From contig NZ_LVEJ01000019.1 of assembly GCF_001648775.1 (NCBI RefSeq), positions 62,001-126,000 of the forward strand: a DNA stretch of 64,000 nucleotides, in the 5' to 3' direction. Both the position numbers and the translations under genes were made by a program. Under the pieces are notes generated by a model, which was not told the DNA's origin, searched no databases, and saw nothing but the letters and a program-made list of their open reading frames with translations. Positions 1 through 8,019 of the stretch are shown piece after piece (positions within the stretch are counted from its first letter, which is position 1; each line of letters opens with the position of its first letter). This stretch comes from Pseudomonas fluorescens. Its GTDB lineage: Bacteria > Pseudomonadota > Gammaproteobacteria > Pseudomonadales > Pseudomonadaceae.

Positions 1-38
1 TCCTCAAGTTGCTGATCGAAGAGGGCGTCGTCCGCTGA
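1..38 (+). CDS. C-terminal tail of an unidentified protein (partial)
   Basis: An open frame enters from the left edge and reads LKLLIEEGVVR before a TGA at 36-38. Only eleven residues are visible, so the family cannot be named. An inverted intergenic repeat begins directly after the stop, which is where this repeat family sits elsewhere in the window and supports 38 being a true gene end. Confidence 0.5.
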   Translation, partial: LKLLIEEGVVR

Positions 39-231
39 AAGCCCCTCACCCTAGCCCTCTCCCGGAGGGAGAGGGGACCGACCGAGTGGTATTGGCTAAT
101 TACATCGACCTGCGATTGCGCGGTGACCTTGGCTTGGCCAAGCCTGAGATCGCAATGTTCGTTCAGGTCGATGGGGTTCAAATAGGCGATTCGGTCGGCT
201 CCCTCTCCCTCTGGGAGAGGGCTGGGCGGGC
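39..231. repeat. Inverted GGGAGAGGG-type intergenic element, copy 1
   Basis: The left arm (about 41-80) reads CCCCTCACCCTAGCCCTCTC followed by a CGGAGGGAGAGGGG hairpin. The right arm (about 192-231) is the inverse. The interior carries an inverted CGACCTG / CAGGTCG pair. The same arms occur at 10741-10893, 20677-20840, 37955-38133 and 41486-41720, always between genes. The arms can fold into strong hairpins and may stop transcription from the gene ending at 38. Confidence 0.85.
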
Positions 232-254
232 GGCGTTCCGATGAGGGTAGCTGT

Positions 255-968
255 TTACCCACAATCCCTGTTGGCGGATCTGTGGATAACGTGTTCGCCC
301 CTCTCTAGATCCCACGCCAATCAAGCCCTACAGCCCTCCGATCAAAAAACAACCAGCCTAAGTCACGGATTTTCAGGGCTTTTTCTCTTGGATAACTGAG
401 CAAGTTGCCCCCAATCTCTGTTGGCGCTTCTGTGGATAAGATGTTCGCTATCCGCTAAGACCCATACAAACCGTGGCCTGCGAAGAATCGATCAAAAAAC
501 AATCAAATCAGCTGTTTCTACGCAAAACTCCCACGCAAACCCCGATTTCACACAGCCTCCAGCGCTTTTCCACAGCAAAGCCAAAGTTACCCCCGAACTC
601 TGTTGGTGCTTCTGTGGATAACGTGTTTGCCATCCGCTACAGGTCATTAAAACCGTGGCTTTCAAGGATGTGATCAAAAAACAGCCAATGCCTCTCGCAA
701 ACCGTACTTCTGGATAAGTCACGATTTTTCTTCACAAATCAGTCCGTTATTTTCCGAGTCATCCACAGTTACCCCCATTTGCTGTGGGTGGCTATGTGGA
801 TAACTTGTTCGCCAAACCCTGCAAGCCCCGCCCTGCATAGTCCAAACGGCAATTGATCACATTTCATACAGTTCTAAGGCGTTGCCTTGACTTCGATTCC
901 AGCGCTGTCTTCACTGCAATGGCACAAGGACAGCCGTCACTTATCCACATCAGGTTCTGGGAGAACGC
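255..968. other. Non-coding array of DnaA boxes paired with GATC/A-tracts
   Basis: No convincing gene lies in this stretch. Four perfect copies of the DnaA box in the TGTGGATAA orientation start at 281, 431, 613 and 795, and one TTATCCACA lies at 941-949. After the first three, GATCAAAAAAC starts exactly 59 bp downstream of the box start (340, 490, 672); the fourth has GATCACATTT at 855 (60 bp). About 25 bp before each box is also conserved (forms of GTTACCCCCAATCTCTGTTGG). Near-matches to the box lie at 567-575 and 759-767. The units repeat every 150-182 bp. The architecture resembles replication-origin or DnaA-titration DNA, but no dnaA, rpmH or gidA genes flank it. Function is inferred; the repeat structure is seen directly. 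Confidence 0.75.
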
Positions 969-1055
969 ATGATGGATAGCCCGTCGCACCGCCCCCCGCC
1001 CGTTCCACGCAAGCGCACGCTTCGGCGCGCCGCCAATCAGCACGCTCGCCTGTAG
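969..1055 (+). CDS. Possible 28-residue leader peptide or small protein
   Basis: A short frame starts ATGATG at 969, preceded by a good GGGAG ribosome-binding site at about 960-964, and ends at TAG 1053-1055. The product is rich in proline, arginine and histidine (core RPPPVPRKRTLRRAANQ). It lies 125 bp before the GMC oxidoreductase gene and just after the last DnaA box. No family is recognised. It could be a real small protein, a leader, or chance in GC-rich DNA; the ribosome-binding site is the only positive evidence. Confidence 0.25.
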   Translation: MMDSPSHRPPPVPRKRTLRRAANQHARL

Positions 1056-1180
1056 CGCGCTCGACCTGCCAGACCGCTGTGCTGTCGCCGGACTCGTTCC
1101 GGAGGCCAGGTGCCCGTTCGCCCATTGATTGCAGGCAACCGCAGAGTTGCTCCCATCTGCCTGATTAGAGGATGCACCTC

Positions 1181-4100
1181 ATGACACGGATCGCAACGCC
1201 CATCAGCGAGATCAAGGAACACTACGATGTCATCGTTATCGGTTCAGGCTACGGCGGCGGCATTGCTGCGTCGCGCCTGTCCCGTGCCGGCAAGCGTGTG
1301 TGCCTGCTCGAACGCGGTCGGGAAATCCAGCCCGGCGAATACCCCAACACCATGATCGCCGCTACCGAAGAACTGCAGGTGCATGACCCGGATGGTCATA
1401 TCGGCTCGCGCACCGGTTTGTTCGACTTGCACGTCAACGCTCAGCAAAACGTCGTGGTCGGTTGCGGCCTCGGCGGCACGTCGCTGATCAATGCCAACGT
1501 TGCCCTCGAGCCGGAGCCGGGTGTGTTTGATGACCCGCGCTGGCCGCAAGCGGTACGTGAGCACCGCGACACGTTGCTCAAGGACGGTTATGCCCGCGCC
1601 CGGGAAATGCTCAAACCCAATCCTTATCCGAGCACTGCGCCGAATCTGCCCAAACTCGACGCCAACAAAAAATCGGCGGATTACCTCAAGCAAGGCGCGC
1701 ACTTCTACAAGCCGCCGATCAACGTGACCTTCGACAAATTGCCGAATAACCTCAACCACGTCGGTGTTGAGCAACTGCCGTGCAACCAGTGTGGCGACTG
1801 CGTGTCGGGCTGTAACAACAAGGCCAAGAACACCACGCTGATGAACTATCTGCCGGACGCCTGGAACCACGGCGCGGAGATTTTCTGTCAGGCGGAAGTG
1901 CGGCACCTGGAGCGCGATGGTGATGGCTGGATCGTGCACTTTCAGTATCTGGACAGCGGTCGCGAGAAGTTTTCCGCGCCAACGTTGTTTGTGAAGGCTG
2001 ACATCGTCGTGGTCTCCGCTGGCACGCTCGGCTCCACGGAAATCCTCCTGCGCACGCGTGACAAAGGCGTGGTGATGTCCGGCCAGCTCGGCGAGAACAT
2101 GAGCGGCAATGGCGACATCCTCGGCTTTGGCCACAACTGCGAACAGGTCATCAACGGCATCGGTTTTGGCGCGCACCCGGCCAAGGAATTGCACCCGGTC
2201 GGTCCGTGCATCACTTCGGTCATCGACATGCGCACCGAAGGCGACTGGCGCAGCCGCATGGTCATCGAAGAAGGCTCGATCCCCGGCGCGCTCGGCCGGC
2301 CGATGGTGCCGGCGATGGCCGGGTTTGCCGAGATGATCGGCGTGGCCAGCGACGACAGTTTCAGCGCCAAGGTGAAATACAAGGAGCGAGAAGCGGAAAG
2401 CTTCCTGCGCGGCCCGTATTACGGCGCACTGCACAACATGCAGACCTACCTGATCATGAGCCACGACAGCGGCCAGGGGCGGATGATCCTCGACAATAAA
2501 GATCAACTGCGCATCGATTGGCCCGGCGTTGGCGAGCAGGAGAACTTCAAACTCGGCAACCAGCGTTTGCAGCAGAGCACCCAGGCGTTGGGCGGGGTCT
2601 GGGTGGAGAATCCGATCTGGACCAAATTGCTCAAGCACAGCATCGTTTCGGTGCACCCGTTGGGCGGTTGCGTGATGGGTGAAGACGCGGCGCAAGGCGT
2701 GGTCAATCACAAGGGCCAGGTGTTCAGTGGCGCCAGTGGCAGCGATGTCTACGCCAATTTGTACGTGACCGATGGCGCGGTGATTCCGACGTCATTGGCG
2801 GTGAATCCGTTGCTGACGATTTCCGCCGTGAGCGAGCGCAACATGAGCCTGCTTGCCGCCGACCGTGGCTGGCAGATCGACTACACGCTGCCCTCGGCGC
2901 CACGCAAAGCGGTGGCGCCGCCGACCCTTGGCGTGCAGTTCACCGAAACCATGAAGGGCTATTTCTCTCGCGCCTTCACCGCTGCGCAAAGCACCGATCT
3001 GAAAGTCTACGAAGCGGCAGCCAAACGCGGCGAGGCGGATAATTCGCCGATCGACTTCACCCTGACCATCACCGCCAATGACATGAACCGGATGATCAAG
3101 GAGCCGGAACACGCAGCGACCATTGTCGGCACGGTGAACGCGCCGGCGCTGTCGCCGCAGCCGCTGACAGCGAGCAACGGCGTGTTCAACCTGTTCGAGC
3201 AGTTCGAGCAGCAGGTCGATACGCGCCACATGAAATACGACATGAAACTGACCGCCGAGGACGGCAGCGACTATTTCTTCAGCGCCTTCAAAACCGTGCC
3301 GGAAGACAACGGCGTGCTGAACATCTGGCACGACACCAGCACGCTCTACGTGACGCTGTATCGCGGGCCGGACAAGACTGGCGAGGTGATCGGCTCCGGG
3401 GTGATGCACATCCATCCGACCGATTTCGCCAAACAGATGACCACCATGAAAGTCCTCAACGCGCGCAACGAGCGTGAGCGCATCGAAGGGCTGGCGCGGT
3501 TCGGCAAGTTCTTCGCCGGGATTCTCTGGGAAAGTTACGGCGGCGTGTTTGCCGGCGATATCTACTTCAACCCCGACGCACCGCCACGGCTGAAACGACC
3601 GCTCGATGCACCCGTACCGGCGGTGCACTTCTTCCCGACCGAAGACGGCGTGGAGCTGCGGCTGACCCGTTATCAGGCTGGCAGCAAAGGCCCGGTGATG
3701 CTGGTGCATGGCTTGGGGGTGGGGTCGAATATCTTCTCCACCGACACCATCCAGACCAACCTTCTCGAATACCTGTGCAAGCACGACTATGACGTGTGGC
3801 TGCTGGATTTTCGCGTGAGCATTTTGCTGCCGGCGAGCAAGAAGGAGTGGAACGGCGACCAGATTGCCCAGTATGACTTCAAGGCTGCCATCGCGCAGAT
3901 CCAGCAGCAAACCAACGCCAAAGACGTGCAATGCGTGGTGCATTGCTATGGCGCGACGACGTTTTTCATGTCGCTGCTCGCCGGGTTGCAGGGCGTGCGT
4001 TCGGTGGTCTGCTCGCAGATTGCTGCGGACACGGTGGTCGCCACGGCGACGGGTTTGAAGGCCGGTTTGCACTTGCCGGGGATGCTCGATGCGATCGGCA

Positions 4101-4633
4101 TCAAGTCGATGACCGCGTACGCCGACAGCAAGGAGAACTGGTTCAACAAGCTCTACGACAAGGCCCTCAATGGCTACGCGCGGATCGAGGCGCAGGGCTA
4201 TTGCACCAACCCGGTGTGCCACCGCATCACTTTCATGTACGCGTCGCTGTATCGCCACGACACCCTCAACGAAACCCTGCACGACAACCTGCACGAGTTG
4301 TTCGGCGAGTCGAACATCGAGACCTTCGAGCACCTGGCGCTGATCGTGCGCAAAGGGCACCTGGTGGATTTCAAAGGCAACGATGTGTACATGCCGCACT
4401 TTGACCGGCTGACCATGCCGATCTGCTTTATCAGCGGCGCCGACAACCAGTGCTATCTACCGGAAAGCACCCTCAAGACCTACCAGCGTTTGTGCGATAT
4501 GCACGGGCCAGAGCGCTATAGCCGGCAAGTGGTGCCGGGCTACGGCCACATCGACTGCATGTTCGGCAAGAACGCGGTGGTCGATGTCTATCCGATCATC
4601 CTTGAACACCTAGAGAAAACGGCCCTCGGCTGA
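1181..4633 (+). CDS. GMC-family oxidoreductase fused to an alpha/beta-hydrolase
   Basis: About 1150 residues in two enzyme parts. Residues 21-27 (GSGYGGG) are the FAD-binding loop of a cholesterol-oxidase-type GMC oxidoreductase; the VHPLGGCVMG motif near residue 490 is its conserved C-terminal block. Cys201, 204, 207 and 211 form a C-x2-C-x2-C-x3-C cluster. After a linker domain, residues from about 840 (VMLVHGLGVG) to the end are an alpha/beta-hydrolase with a GHIDCMFG histidine region. Its nucleophile elbow reads VHCYGA, so cysteine 922 replaces the usual serine. ATG 1181 is chosen over ATG 1172 because GAGG at 1168-1171 is 9 bp from 1181 but abuts 1172. It probably shares a transcript with the cytochrome and phosphoesterase genes downstream. 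The substrate is unknown; a sterol-, lipid- or alcohol-like molecule is an inference. Confidence 0.88.
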   Translation: MTRIATPISEIKEHYDVIVIGSGYGGGIAASRLSRAGKRVCLLERGREIQPGEYPNTMIAATEELQVHDPDGHIGSRTGLFDLHVNAQQNVVVGCGLGGTSLINANVALEPEPGVFDDPRWPQAVREHRDTLLKDGYARAREMLKPNPYPSTAPNLPKLDANKKSADYLKQGAHFYKPPINVTFDKLPNNLNHVGVEQLPCNQCGDCVSGCNNKAKNTTLMNYLPDAWNHGAEIFCQAEVRHLERDGDGWIVHFQYLDSGREKFSAPTLFVKADIVVVSAGTLGSTEILLRTRDKGVVMSGQLGENMSGNGDILGFGHNCEQVINGIGFGAHPAKELHPVGPCITSVIDMRTEGDWRSRMVIEEGSIPGALGRPMVPAMAGFAEMIGVASDDSFSAKVKYKEREAESFLRGPYYGALHNMQTYLIMSHDSGQGRMILDNKDQLRIDWPGVGEQENFKLGNQRLQQSTQALGGVWVENPIWTKLLKHSIVSVHPLGGCVMGEDAAQGVVNHKGQVFSGASGSDVYANLYVTDGAVIPTSLAVNPLLTISAVSERNMSLLAADRGWQIDYTLPSAPRKAVAPPTLGVQFTETMKGYFSRAFTAAQSTDLKVYEAAAKRGEADNSPIDFTLTITANDMNRMIKEPEHAATIVGTVNAPALSPQPLTASNGVFNLFEQFEQQVDTRHMKYDMKLTAEDGSDYFFSAFKTVPEDNGVLNIWHDTSTLYVTLYRGPDKTGEVIGSGVMHIHPTDFAKQMTTMKVLNARNERERIEGLARFGKFFAGILWESYGGVFAGDIYFNPDAPPRLKRPLDAPVPAVHFFPTEDGVELRLTRYQAGSKGPVMLVHGLGVGSNIFSTDTIQTNLLEYLCKHDYDVWLLDFRVSILLPASKKEWNGDQIAQYDFKAAIAQIQQQTNAKDVQCVVHCYGATTFFMSLLAGLQGVRSVVCSQIAADTVVATATGLKAGLHLPGMLDAIGIKSMTAYADSKENWFNKLYDKALNGYARIEAQGYCTNPVCHRITFMYASLYRHDTLNETLHDNLHELFGESNIETFEHLALIVRKGHLVDFKGNDVYMPHFDRLTMPICFISGADNQCYLPESTLKTYQRLCDMHGPERYSRQVVPGYGHIDCMFGKNAVVDVYPIILEHLEKTALG

Positions 4634-4650
4634 CTGCAGACCGAGTCGAC

Positions 4651-4722
4651 CGCTTCGCGAGCAGGCTCGCTCCCACAGGGGCACGCATTCCAATGTGGGA
4701 GCGAGCTTGCTCGCGAAAGCGG
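4651..4722. repeat. REP pair (REPIN) between GMC and cytochrome genes
   Basis: Two inverted copies of the P. fluorescens REP: TTCGCGAGCAGGCTCGCTCC at about 4654 and GTGGGAGCGAGCTTGCTCGC at about 4695. Together they can fold as one long hairpin. An in-frame ATG inside the right copy is not a real start. Confidence 0.9.
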
Positions 4723-4769
4723 CAGGTCAGGCGCTGCATCTCTTGGGTCTGCACAAGGAAATGGATGAT

Positions 4770-6638
4770 ATGGACAGCTACATCCGCTGGTTTCAACGCT
4801 TCATCTGGCTAGGCATTGCGATGAACATGGTGTTCGCCATCCCCGCGCTGTTCGCGCCGGGATTGCTGACATCGGTGGTCGGTTTGCCGCCGCAACTCTC
4901 CGACCCATGGCTGGAAAACGCCGGGATGCTGCTGGTCGGCATCAGCGTGTTTTACATGCCGTCGGGTTTCAACGCGCCGCGCTACGTGGTGCATTCCTGG
5001 CTGTGTGTGCTGACGCGGTTGATCGCGGTGATCTTCTGGATTTACCTGATCAACACCAGCATTCAAGGTTCGGTGTTCGTGCCGATGCTGATGGGCGACC
5101 TGAGCTTCTTTCTGATCCTCGGCATTTTGCTGTACCTCGGCACATCGCCGGAAAACCGGCCGTGGGCACTGCTCTGCGATGGTTGCCGTGAGTGGCGCGC
5201 GGCGTGGCAGCGGCAATGGCAGAGCCACGCCTTCAAGGTCGGCACGCTGGTGGTGGCCGCGGTGCTCGGCTTCATCGGTTACCAAACCTGGTATCAGATG
5301 CTCCGCGTTGTTCCCGAACAGCAATACGCCTCGGACGAAGATCACTACAAATACGCCGCCATTGGCCTCGGCATCGAAGCGCGCATCCCCTATTACCTGT
5401 TCGCCGTGCTGCCGCAAATGTGTCCGGAGAAAATGCCCAAACCCGGTGGCTGGGAAGTCTTCGGCTTCCTCTTCGAAAACGGCAAGGACCTGCCGATCGG
5501 CATGGCCAAACGGCAGATTGGCTACCCGACCGTCGAGCCGAACTGCGCGCTGTGCCACACCGGTTCCTACCGCGCCAATGCCAGCGATGTTGCCGTCAAT
5601 GTCCCTAGCGCGCCGGCCAACACCCTGCAACTGCAAGCGTTCCAGTGGTTCGCCTACGATTGCGCCAGCGACCCGAAATTCACCACCGACGCGGTGATGG
5701 CGGCGATCAACAGCAAGTTCCAGCTGGGCTTCTTCGAGAAACTCTACAACCGCTACCTGATCATGCCGATGGCGAAAAGCGCACTGCTCAAGCAGAAACA
5801 GGCCTACGCCTGGCAGAAGCTGCGTCCGCAACAGGGCCCGGGCCGCACCGACACGTTCAACCCGACGAAAATGGTGGTGTTCGGCTTCCCGGATGACTCG
5901 ACTATCGGCACCGTCGACCTGCCGCAGGTGTGGAACCAGAAACCGCGCGAATCGATGTACCTGCACTGGGACGGCAATAACAACAAGATCCACGAACGCA
6001 ACTACGCCGCCGCCATGGCCGTGGGTGCGACGCCGGAGTCGGTACTGCCGCCCAGCTTCAATCGCGTGACCAACTGGCTGCTCGGGCACAAGGCGCCGAC
6101 GTGGCCGTGGGCGCTGGATCAGGCCAAGGTCACCCAGGGCAAGCCGATCTGGGAAGCGAACTGCGCTGCTTGTCATGACTTCGGTCGCGCCGATACCGGG
6201 CAGGTCACCACCAATATCGATCAGCTCGGCACCGATCCGCATCGGCTCGACTCGTTCACCACGGGGCTGGTGGCCGCGTTCCACTCCTTCAAAAAACCGC
6301 CGTTCGATTTCGGCGCCTACCGCAAGACCCAGAGCTACAGCAACACGCCGACCGATGGCGTCTGGCTGCGCGCGCCGTACCTGCACAACGGCTCGGTGCC
6401 GACTTTGTGGGACTTGCTACAACCGCCGGAAAAACGTCCGCAGGTGTTCATTACCGGTTCGGATGTTTACGACCCGGTCAACGTCGGTTTCGTCACCAGC
6501 GGCGCCCAGGCCAAAGCCTCAGCCGACTTCACATACGACACGCACCTGGAGGGCAACCACAACAGCGGTCACCTGTACGGCACGACGCTGTCGGACGACG
6601 ACAAGCGTGCGCTGATCGAATTCATGAAAACCCTGTGA
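4770..6638 (+). CDS. Membrane-anchored di-haem c-type cytochrome, RoxA-like
   Basis: About 622 residues. The N-terminal 150 residues contain four hydrophobic segments, followed by a fifth near residues 155-175 (GTLVVAAVLGFIGYQTWY). The soluble part has two haem-c sites, CALCH at residue 259 and CAACH at residue 465. The spacing and the surrounding motifs (QIGYPTVEPNCALCHTGSYR; RAPYLHNGSVPTLWDLL) resemble RoxA/RoxB rubber oxygenases and the wider di-haem peroxidase superfamily. AAGGAA at 4754-4759 favours ATG 4770, although ATG 4761 is in frame. Upstream M codons lie in a REP. The position after a flavin oxidoreductase suggests it accepts electrons or oxidises the same substrate; this is inferred. 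Confidence 0.82.
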   Translation: MDSYIRWFQRFIWLGIAMNMVFAIPALFAPGLLTSVVGLPPQLSDPWLENAGMLLVGISVFYMPSGFNAPRYVVHSWLCVLTRLIAVIFWIYLINTSIQGSVFVPMLMGDLSFFLILGILLYLGTSPENRPWALLCDGCREWRAAWQRQWQSHAFKVGTLVVAAVLGFIGYQTWYQMLRVVPEQQYASDEDHYKYAAIGLGIEARIPYYLFAVLPQMCPEKMPKPGGWEVFGFLFENGKDLPIGMAKRQIGYPTVEPNCALCHTGSYRANASDVAVNVPSAPANTLQLQAFQWFAYDCASDPKFTTDAVMAAINSKFQLGFFEKLYNRYLIMPMAKSALLKQKQAYAWQKLRPQQGPGRTDTFNPTKMVVFGFPDDSTIGTVDLPQVWNQKPRESMYLHWDGNNNKIHERNYAAAMAVGATPESVLPPSFNRVTNWLLGHKAPTWPWALDQAKVTQGKPIWEANCAACHDFGRADTGQVTTNIDQLGTDPHRLDSFTTGLVAAFHSFKKPPFDFGAYRKTQSYSNTPTDGVWLRAPYLHNGSVPTLWDLLQPPEKRPQVFITGSDVYDPVNVGFVTSGAQAKASADFTYDTHLEGNHNSGHLYGTTLSDDDKRALIEFMKTL

Positions 6639-6663
6639 ACCCTTACGGATAGAGGAATTTGCC

Positions 6664-7908
6664 ATGTCACTGGTCAGTCATTGGGAACACGAGTACGACA
6701 AGGTCAAAGTGCGCATTCACGGCTTGTTCACGCGCATGGAAATGGCCTGGATGAAACTCATCAGCGAACTGGAGCCGCAGGAGTTTCAGGCGATCATCAA
6801 GTTGCTCCAGCGTGGGCACGATCAGGCGCAGTACGTGCTGAAAAACGGCGAGTTGCCGGACGACGAACCCGCCGTGCCGTGGGAGTTGTCGCACGGTTTG
6901 TCGATCCTGCGCATCGGCAATGCCACGCCGCTGCCGCAATCGCCCGATCAACTGGCAACCCGGGTGCTTAAGGACGGCACTCTGCTCGGGTGTCGCAAGT
7001 GGGAACTGCTTGATCTGTTGTGGAGTGAGGCGCTGCTGAAGTGGATCGAAAACCTGCGCCATCACGCGACGTTCGGCACCGACCCGGCGGTGGTGCAAAT
7101 GGATCGCGAGGTGACTCTGGCGATTGCCGGCGACTGGGGCACCGGGCCGTTCGACAGCCACGCACCGGCGGTGTCGGTAGCCAATCAGATGCAACTGGCG
7201 CAGGCGGATTTCACCATTCACCTGGGCGATGTGTATTACGCCGGCAGTCATTCCCAGGAAGACGTCGACATGGCCGGTTGGCCGATGGGGACGCATGGTT
7301 CGTTCACCCTCAACTCCAACCACGAGATGTACAGCGGCGCCCACGGCTACTTCAAGGAGTTGAACAAACGTTTTCCGGGGCAGCAGGGCACCAGCTATTT
7401 TGCGCTGATCAACGATGACTGGCTGGTGGTCGGGCTGGATTCTGCCTATGCGTCGGACGCGATGAACCTGTACATGGACGGCACCTTGAACGAGCCGCAG
7501 ATCCAGTGGATGAAAGGTCTGCCGAAACGCAAAAAGATCATGGTGCTCAGCCATCATCAGGGCTTCGATATTTCCGGGCACAACAAGACTGCGCTGTATC
7601 AACCGGTGTGCGATGCACTGGGGCGCGAGCCGGATTACTGGTATTGGGGGCATCTGCACAATGGCATCGTCTATGCGCAGCAGGGCGGTTTGCAGGCGCG
7701 TTGCGCCGGGCACGGGGCGATTCCTTATGGCAATTCCAGTGAGCTGAACGGGCATTCGCGAGTGTTGTGGTCAGAGACGCAGGATGCCAACGACCCGGCT
7801 TATCCGCTGCGGGTGTTGAACGGGTACGCGAAGATCAGGTTGGTGGGAGAGGAGATATTTGAGGAGTTTATTGGCGAGGATGGATCGGTGAGGTGGTCAT
7901 CGAAGTGA
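6664..7908 (+). CDS. Calcineurin-like metallophosphoesterase
   Basis: 414 residues. The metal-binding motifs of the calcineurin-like family appear in order: GDWG near residue 157, HLGDVYYAG near 190, a GTSYFAL/GLDSAY core, LSHHQG near 295 and the closing WGHLHN near 330. The first 150 residues are an extra N-terminal region of unknown function. There is no signal peptide, so a cytoplasmic location is likely. The gene starts 25 bp after the cytochrome gene with an AGAGGAA ribosome-binding site, indicating co-transcription. The substrate (nucleotide, phospholipid or phosphoprotein) cannot be told from the sequence. Confidence 0.87.
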   Translation: MSLVSHWEHEYDKVKVRIHGLFTRMEMAWMKLISELEPQEFQAIIKLLQRGHDQAQYVLKNGELPDDEPAVPWELSHGLSILRIGNATPLPQSPDQLATRVLKDGTLLGCRKWELLDLLWSEALLKWIENLRHHATFGTDPAVVQMDREVTLAIAGDWGTGPFDSHAPAVSVANQMQLAQADFTIHLGDVYYAGSHSQEDVDMAGWPMGTHGSFTLNSNHEMYSGAHGYFKELNKRFPGQQGTSYFALINDDWLVVGLDSAYASDAMNLYMDGTLNEPQIQWMKGLPKRKKIMVLSHHQGFDISGHNKTALYQPVCDALGREPDYWYWGHLHNGIVYAQQGGLQARCAGHGAIPYGNSSELNGHSRVLWSETQDANDPAYPLRVLNGYAKIRLVGEEIFEEFIGEDGSVRWSSK

Positions 7909-7926
7909 AGCGGTGACTGAGCCGGC

Positions 7927-7998
7927 CTCTTCGCGAGCAGGCTCGCTCCCACAGGTGGAACGCATTCCAAATGTGGGAGCGAGCTTGCTCCGGGCGGC
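7927..7998. repeat. REP pair after the phosphoesterase gene
   Basis: Inverted REP copies at about 7929 (TTCGCGAGCAGGCTCGCTCC) and 7973 (GTGGGAGCGAGCTTGCTC). The right copy diverges at its end (CCGGGCGGC instead of CGCGAAGGCGG). The pair lies between the convergent ends of the phosphoesterase and gbcA genes. Confidence 0.88.
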
Positions 7999-8019
7999 GA
8001 TCCGACGAAGCTTTTGCTT

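Noticed and set aside
421..722. Short open frames inside the DnaA-box array
   Set aside because: They overlap in several frames and both strands, cross the conserved repeat units, and have no ribosome-binding sites.
255..968. The chromosomal origin oriC
   Set aside because: DnaA boxes are clustered, but Pseudomonas oriC lies beside dnaA/rpmH or gidA, none of which is here, and a second copy of the element lies at 45 kb.
1244..2710. Long minus-strand open frame opposite the GMC gene
   Set aside because: It mirrors a well-supported coding gene, has no motifs or ribosome-binding site, and is a GC-rich shadow frame. The same holds for long antisense frames opposite gbcA, glyA, soxA, glcB, fadE and others.
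4695..4769. N-terminal extension of the cytochrome gene into the REP
   Set aside because: The extra residues (MGASLLAKA) are translated REP sequence; the same peptide appears at most REP loci, and ATG 4770 has a proper AAGGAA site.
6664..7908. Phosphoesterase as an Icc/CpdA cAMP phosphodiesterase
   Set aside because: The catalytic motifs are generic for the calcineurin-like family; the long N-terminal region and the neighbours do not fit CpdA.
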